Of a stretch of 15,100 nt of DNA, positions 12,482 to 15,100 are shown one piece after another. The position numbers were made by a program, and so were the translations under genes. This DNA comes from Planctomycetota bacterium (GTDB lineage: Bacteria > Planctomycetota > Planctomycetia > Planctomycetales > Planctomycetaceae), in the NCBI GenBank assembly GCA_024278285.1, contig JAJRTM010000747.1, forward strand, positions 1 through 15,100, read 5' to 3'. Under the pieces are notes generated by a model. The model saw nothing but the letters and a program-made list of their open reading frames with translations, had not been told where the DNA came from and did no database searches. Within the stretch, counting starts at the first letter, position 1. The number at the start of each line of letters is the position of its first letter.

Positions 12482-12524
12482 TACACCCGATAGGATTCGA
12501 ACCTATAACCTTCGGTTCCGTAGA
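12482..12524 (-). repeat. att direct repeat, copy 2 (tRNA-Arg(ACG) 3' half)
   Basis: Identical over 43 bases to 2135-2177; see that entry for the tRNA reading. The minus-strand sequence upstream of the anticodon loop is ATCTGT, which does not complete the anticodon stem (TCGGT would be needed), and no D arm such as AGCTCAG-GGTAGAGC follows. This copy is therefore an internal element junction, and the intact tRNA should lie further right. Confidence 0.85.
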
Positions 12525-12588
12525 CAGATCGCTAGAATCTGTTACCCCCTTTCCCAGCAACAACTTAGGGGAAATAGATATTGCAAAG

Positions 12589-12780
12589 GTGTCCGTTTTA
12601 GGCCCCTTTGCTGAGCCGGATAATTCCGGGGAACAACGAAGAGATGAATTCTCCTTCATTGCGGTGGCATGGCCCAATCTCCCTGAAGAAATCAAAAAAG
12701 CGATTCTGCTCATTGCCTTGCAATATACATCTGCAGCTGAGACCACACACGAATCTCAGTCTTCAGGAGGTGCACAATGA
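12589..12780 (+). CDS. Small ORF, probably cut at its 5' end by the att junction
   Basis: From GTG 12589 the frame gives 63 residues (SVLGPFAEPDNSGEQRRDEF, then a helical PEEIKKAILLIALQYTSA). It has no good ribosome-binding site, and the same frame stays open upstream through the att repeat to 12415 with plausible protein sequence (SVTPFPSNNLGEIDIAKV). I infer that the real gene is longer and lost its start when the neighbouring element integrated, or that it begins at an unusual codon. Its TGA overlaps the next ATG. Function not recognised. Confidence 0.45.
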   Translation: MSVLGPFAEPDNSGEQRRDEFSFIAVAWPNLPEEIKKAILLIALQYTSAAETTHESQSSGGAQ

Positions 12781-13895
12781 GTACTGAATCACAAACAAAT
12801 TCGATTGAAAAAGATCCTTTGTTGCCATTAAAGGAGCACCCAATCAATTCCTTGTTTCAAACCTTGAGTGCGTATCTGGGAATTGAACGCGATTGGTTTG
12901 CTGCTGCGATGTTTCTCAGCTTGATTGCTGGTCGAATGAAAATGCCAATTCATCTTGAATTAGTTTCCGACCAAAGGGTACTTGACTTAATGCTTGCAGA
13001 TAGAATCTGTAATCTCCAGCCAGATGCTATTGCAAACATAGATACATATTTGCAATTCAAAAGAAAAGAATTATGCAAATATAAGGGACTCTACGTACTC
13101 ATTTTTCGAAGCGAGAAGAATAAGTTGTTTCAGGATGGCCTGGGTTACAGTGCACGAGAGTGTGTACTTGGCTCATGCTCTCCAAGCATCTGGCGAATTG
13201 TTTCAGAATTCAGCCATACTTCTGAAAATGGGCTAATCCTACGCTTAATTTCCTCTTCAGATAGTCGTGGCCTCCAAAACTTTGCTTCATCTTTTGCATC
13301 GAGATCTGGTGATAATGATTCTCGTAAAATACTTGCAGGTGCTATTGAAACATTATGTCCCCAAATCAATTACCCTTGGGAGTTTCGAGAGAAAGTACTC
13401 AGCAATTTATCGGATCATCTTCCCATTCGCATGTTGATCGTCGAAAGAATGTTGCAAATTTTTGCAAACTTACGTCGCTACCTTTTGGATTTCCGTGGGG
13501 AGCAGAAGATCACAGTAGAGGACTATTCTGCTGTTCGTACTTTTTTACTCTATCTACCAATGATGCCGAGTGATAGCACCTTGTCACCAGAAGCAATTCA
13601 GACTGCAAATATAATTTTCCATTATGTAAACGAACCGAATTATATGCTTGCCCTTCCTGATCGCAGTGAAGAAGGTCACCAGTGGTTTACACGAAATAAC
13701 GTTCTTGAATGGACTGATTATCGATATACGACAGTAAAGAAATACTTACAACAACTTGAAGATGATGCTGTGATCATTTCTACGGTGGACTCTAACAACC
13801 GGCAACATGGACGCATTATTCATTACCGATTTTGTTCAAACCGTGCTCCCCCATTTGGATGGAAAAATCCATTCGATTTTCTACCTGAAATTTAA
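12777..13895 (+). CDS. AAA+-like protein without Walker A, with C-terminal winged helix
   Basis: A 372-residue protein beginning at an ATGA overlap behind a strong AGGAGGT. No P-loop is visible. Residues 215-262 (IRMLIVERMLQIFANLRRYL, then EQKITVEDYSAVR) resemble the helical lid that follows the ATPase core in MCM/Mg-chelatase-like AAA+ proteins. Residues 305-350 (TRNNVLEWTDYRYTTVKKYL) look like a winged helix. It may be a degenerate ATPase that binds DNA as a subunit or adaptor, possibly with the AAA+ protein at 14029. Base composition is visibly more AT-rich than in unit B. The exact family is not recognised. Confidence 0.6.
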   Translation: MSTESQTNSIEKDPLLPLKEHPINSLFQTLSAYLGIERDWFAAAMFLSLIAGRMKMPIHLELVSDQRVLDLMLADRICNLQPDAIANIDTYLQFKRKELCKYKGLYVLIFRSEKNKLFQDGLGYSARECVLGSCSPSIWRIVSEFSHTSENGLILRLISSSDSRGLQNFASSFASRSGDNDSRKILAGAIETLCPQINYPWEFREKVLSNLSDHLPIRMLIVERMLQIFANLRRYLLDFRGEQKITVEDYSAVRTFLLYLPMMPSDSTLSPEAIQTANIIFHYVNEPNYMLALPDRSEEGHQWFTRNNVLEWTDYRYTTVKKYLQQLEDDAVIISTVDSNNRQHGRIIHYRFCSNRAPPFGWKNPFDFLPEI

Positions 13896-13945
13896 AATTA
13901 ATTCTCTGTTAATGATGCGAATTACGCACAAATTACACTTGTTTT

Positions 13946-14010
13946 GCGCAATCGTAACTACTTGATAACTCAACACATAGAGTGATTTTCAAGCAGATTG
14001 CGCCTTTTTT
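13946..14010 (+). promoter_or_regulatory. Long-range inverted repeat with T-run before the AAA+ gene
   Basis: GCGCAATC (13946-13953) and GATTGCGC (13996-14003) can pair across 42 bases and are followed by TTTTTT. This could terminate the upstream transcript or act as an attenuator. The leader is AT-rich and may hold the promoter of the next gene, but I cannot fix its boxes. Confidence 0.4.
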
Positions 14011-14028
14011 AACGAAAGATTTATCATT

Positions 14029-14832
14029 ATGTCTTCAAATAACAAATCTCCTGAAATTCAGAATTCTCCTCTTTGCTTAGAGGATCGTCGACCAAGATGT
14101 TTCAAGGAAATTATTGGTCAGGAACACATCATACAAAGGCTTACCCAAGTGGCTAAGAATGGGTTTAAGTCCAAACTCTTTGCATTAATTGGGCCAACAG
14201 GGGCAGGAAAAACAACGATAATGAGTTGTCTTGCTCGGGCTTTTCTTTGTGAGAATTCGATAAATATCGGTGATTCCTGTGGGGAATGTAGATCATGTAA
14301 AACGAAAAACATTTATGATCAGTACTATGTCTCGGAATGGACAGGTGCTGGTCTAAACAATCACTGGAATTGGTGGGACGACGATGGGAAATATCTAATC
14401 GGTCATGAAGAGCATTCAATCTTGATTGACGAATTTCAGGATCTCGATGAGAACCATCAGAAATCGCTGTTTCGTGATGTGGAGAAGACCAAGTGCTTAT
14501 TCATTATTGCTACGACGCACGAAAACAAAATAAACGATGCCTTGCTGAGTAGATTTGCAGCTAACAAATTCCTGGTTCGACGCCCCTCTGTTGAACAGGC
14601 AGTTCAGTGCATGAAGTCGTACTGTCTCCAGGTTGGACTTACAGCATCCGATGAGCAGTTGGGGCGAGTATCGCGTCATTATGGGCAGAATTTGCGAAGA
14701 TGTGTTGAGTTCGTCTTTATGGCTCAGGAACAAGCATGTAATTCTATCGTAACTGAAGATTTTTTAGAATTAATCATTGGCTCTGATCCGGTTTCTACTA
14801 CGCCTCCTCAAAGGACTCGGCTTCGGTTATAA
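14029..14832 (+). CDS. DnaX-like AAA+ clamp-loader ATPase
   Basis: A 267-residue protein with the layout of the ATPase part of DNA polymerase III gamma/tau: Walker A GPTGAGKTT (55-63), a zinc-binding knot with C74, C84, C87 and C90 (CGECRSC), Walker B ILIDEF (131-136, D134/E135), sensor 1 IATTHENK (160-167), an SRF motif at 174-176 in place of the family's SRC arginine finger (R175), and a sensor 2-like NLRR (221-224). DnaX uses these to load the sliding clamp in complex with other subunits. The oligomerisation and tau domains are missing, so this is a compact, element-borne version and not the chromosomal dnaX. It probably acts in element replication or, as many stray AAA+ proteins do, in defence. 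Confidence 0.75.
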   Translation: MSSNNKSPEIQNSPLCLEDRRPRCFKEIIGQEHIIQRLTQVAKNGFKSKLFALIGPTGAGKTTIMSCLARAFLCENSINIGDSCGECRSCKTKNIYDQYYVSEWTGAGLNNHWNWWDDDGKYLIGHEEHSILIDEFQDLDENHQKSLFRDVEKTKCLFIIATTHENKINDALLSRFAANKFLVRRPSVEQAVQCMKSYCLQVGLTASDEQLGRVSRHYGQNLRRCVEFVFMAQEQACNSIVTEDFLELIIGSDPVSTTPPQRTRLRL

Positions 14833-15100
14833 CAATATGTGATGCATTATTTAAAAAGTGCACCTGAGAATTGAGGCATGCTTCTTTTTTTAATGTTTCA
14901 AGATGAGCATTTTATCGGCTTCAATGATTTTGGCTGAAGGTGATAATCATATCCGGTGAAATTCTATTTCAGCCTCGTGTTCCATTTGGGACACGAGGTT
15001 TTTCTTTTGGATTGATGCTTCACTTTATCACGCTAGTGATTGAATGATTCGTTTTGATGGTAGAGATAGAAGTGAATCTCAAAAACGTGGTGAATCCCAA
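14833..15100. other. Intergenic end of the window
   Basis: No gene is seen. Near 14861-14889 a weak hairpin followed by CTTTTTTT probably ends the AAA+ transcript. A second, strong terminator lies at 14973-15008. The roughly 80 bases between them could encode a small RNA, but I see no conserved motif to support that. Confidence 0.4.
14973..15008 (+). terminator. Intrinsic terminator
   Basis: CCTCGTGT (14973-14980), a 10-base loop, ACACGAGG (14991-14998), then TTTTTCTTTT. A perfect 8-bp stem and a strong U-run. It lies 140 bases past the AAA+ stop with no gene between. Confidence 0.8.

Noticed and set aside
12482..12570. Class II (Tyr-like) tRNA using the ACAGAT/ATCTGT hairpin as anticodon arm
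   Set aside because: The loop TCTAGCG lacks U33, the stem would be six pairs, no acceptor partner is found, and the repeated part already fits tRNA-Arg(ACG) exactly.

Overview
The window looks like a stretch of a bacterial chromosome, probably Planctomycetes or a relative, built from stacked mobile elements. The organism guess is an inference: it rests on the overall look of the DUF3987-type primase, the paired small helix-turn-helix proteins and the integrases, and no ribosomal or other taxonomic marker is present. I could run no searches, so family names come from recognising motifs.

Layout. (A) 1-2134: the end of an IS3-family insertion sequence (minus strand) lies against the 3' stump of a broken gene. 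A small HTH protein and tyrosine recombinase Int1 follow. (B) 2135-12481: a unit of about 10.35 kb bounded by two identical 43-bp direct repeats (2135-2177 and 12482-12524). The repeat reads, on the minus strand, like the anticodon-loop-to-acceptor half of tRNA-Arg(ACG), a classic integrase attachment site. Unit B carries an unknown gene, an operator/promoter region, an HTH protein, a winged-helix-like protein coupled to a DUF3987 primase/ATPase, a TerS (Nu1)-like HTH/coiled-coil protein, a short tape-measure-like protein, small HTH proteins, an HNH endonuclease, an excisionase-like protein and Int2. (C) 12525-15100: visibly more AT-rich DNA with a truncated-looking ORF, a protein resembling an AAA+ enzyme without Walker A, and a compact DnaX-like clamp-loader ATPase. 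Neither att copy has the 5' half of a tRNA next to it, so I infer at least three elements stacked at one tRNA gene, with the intact tRNA beyond the right edge.

How B may work. No capsid, portal or large terminase gene is present. Int/Xis, a replication module, TerS-like and HNH proteins, and a lone tape-measure-like protein resemble a phage satellite (PICI-like) that replicates itself and borrows a helper phage's packaging and perhaps tail machinery. In support, the cargo region has four copies (two per strand) of an element centred on GGGTCCTTC, the core of the lambda-type packaging site cosQ. One lies directly upstream of the TerS-like gene, as cos lies upstream of nu1 in lambda.

Non-coding structure is unusually rich in B: three related long inverted repeats whose arms change sequence while staying self-complementary, at least seven perfect palindromes (two identical), a predicted junction-shaped RNA with a GNRA tetraloop upstream of the HNH gene, and a near-identical 20-bp double direct repeat near both ends that may be integrase arm sites.
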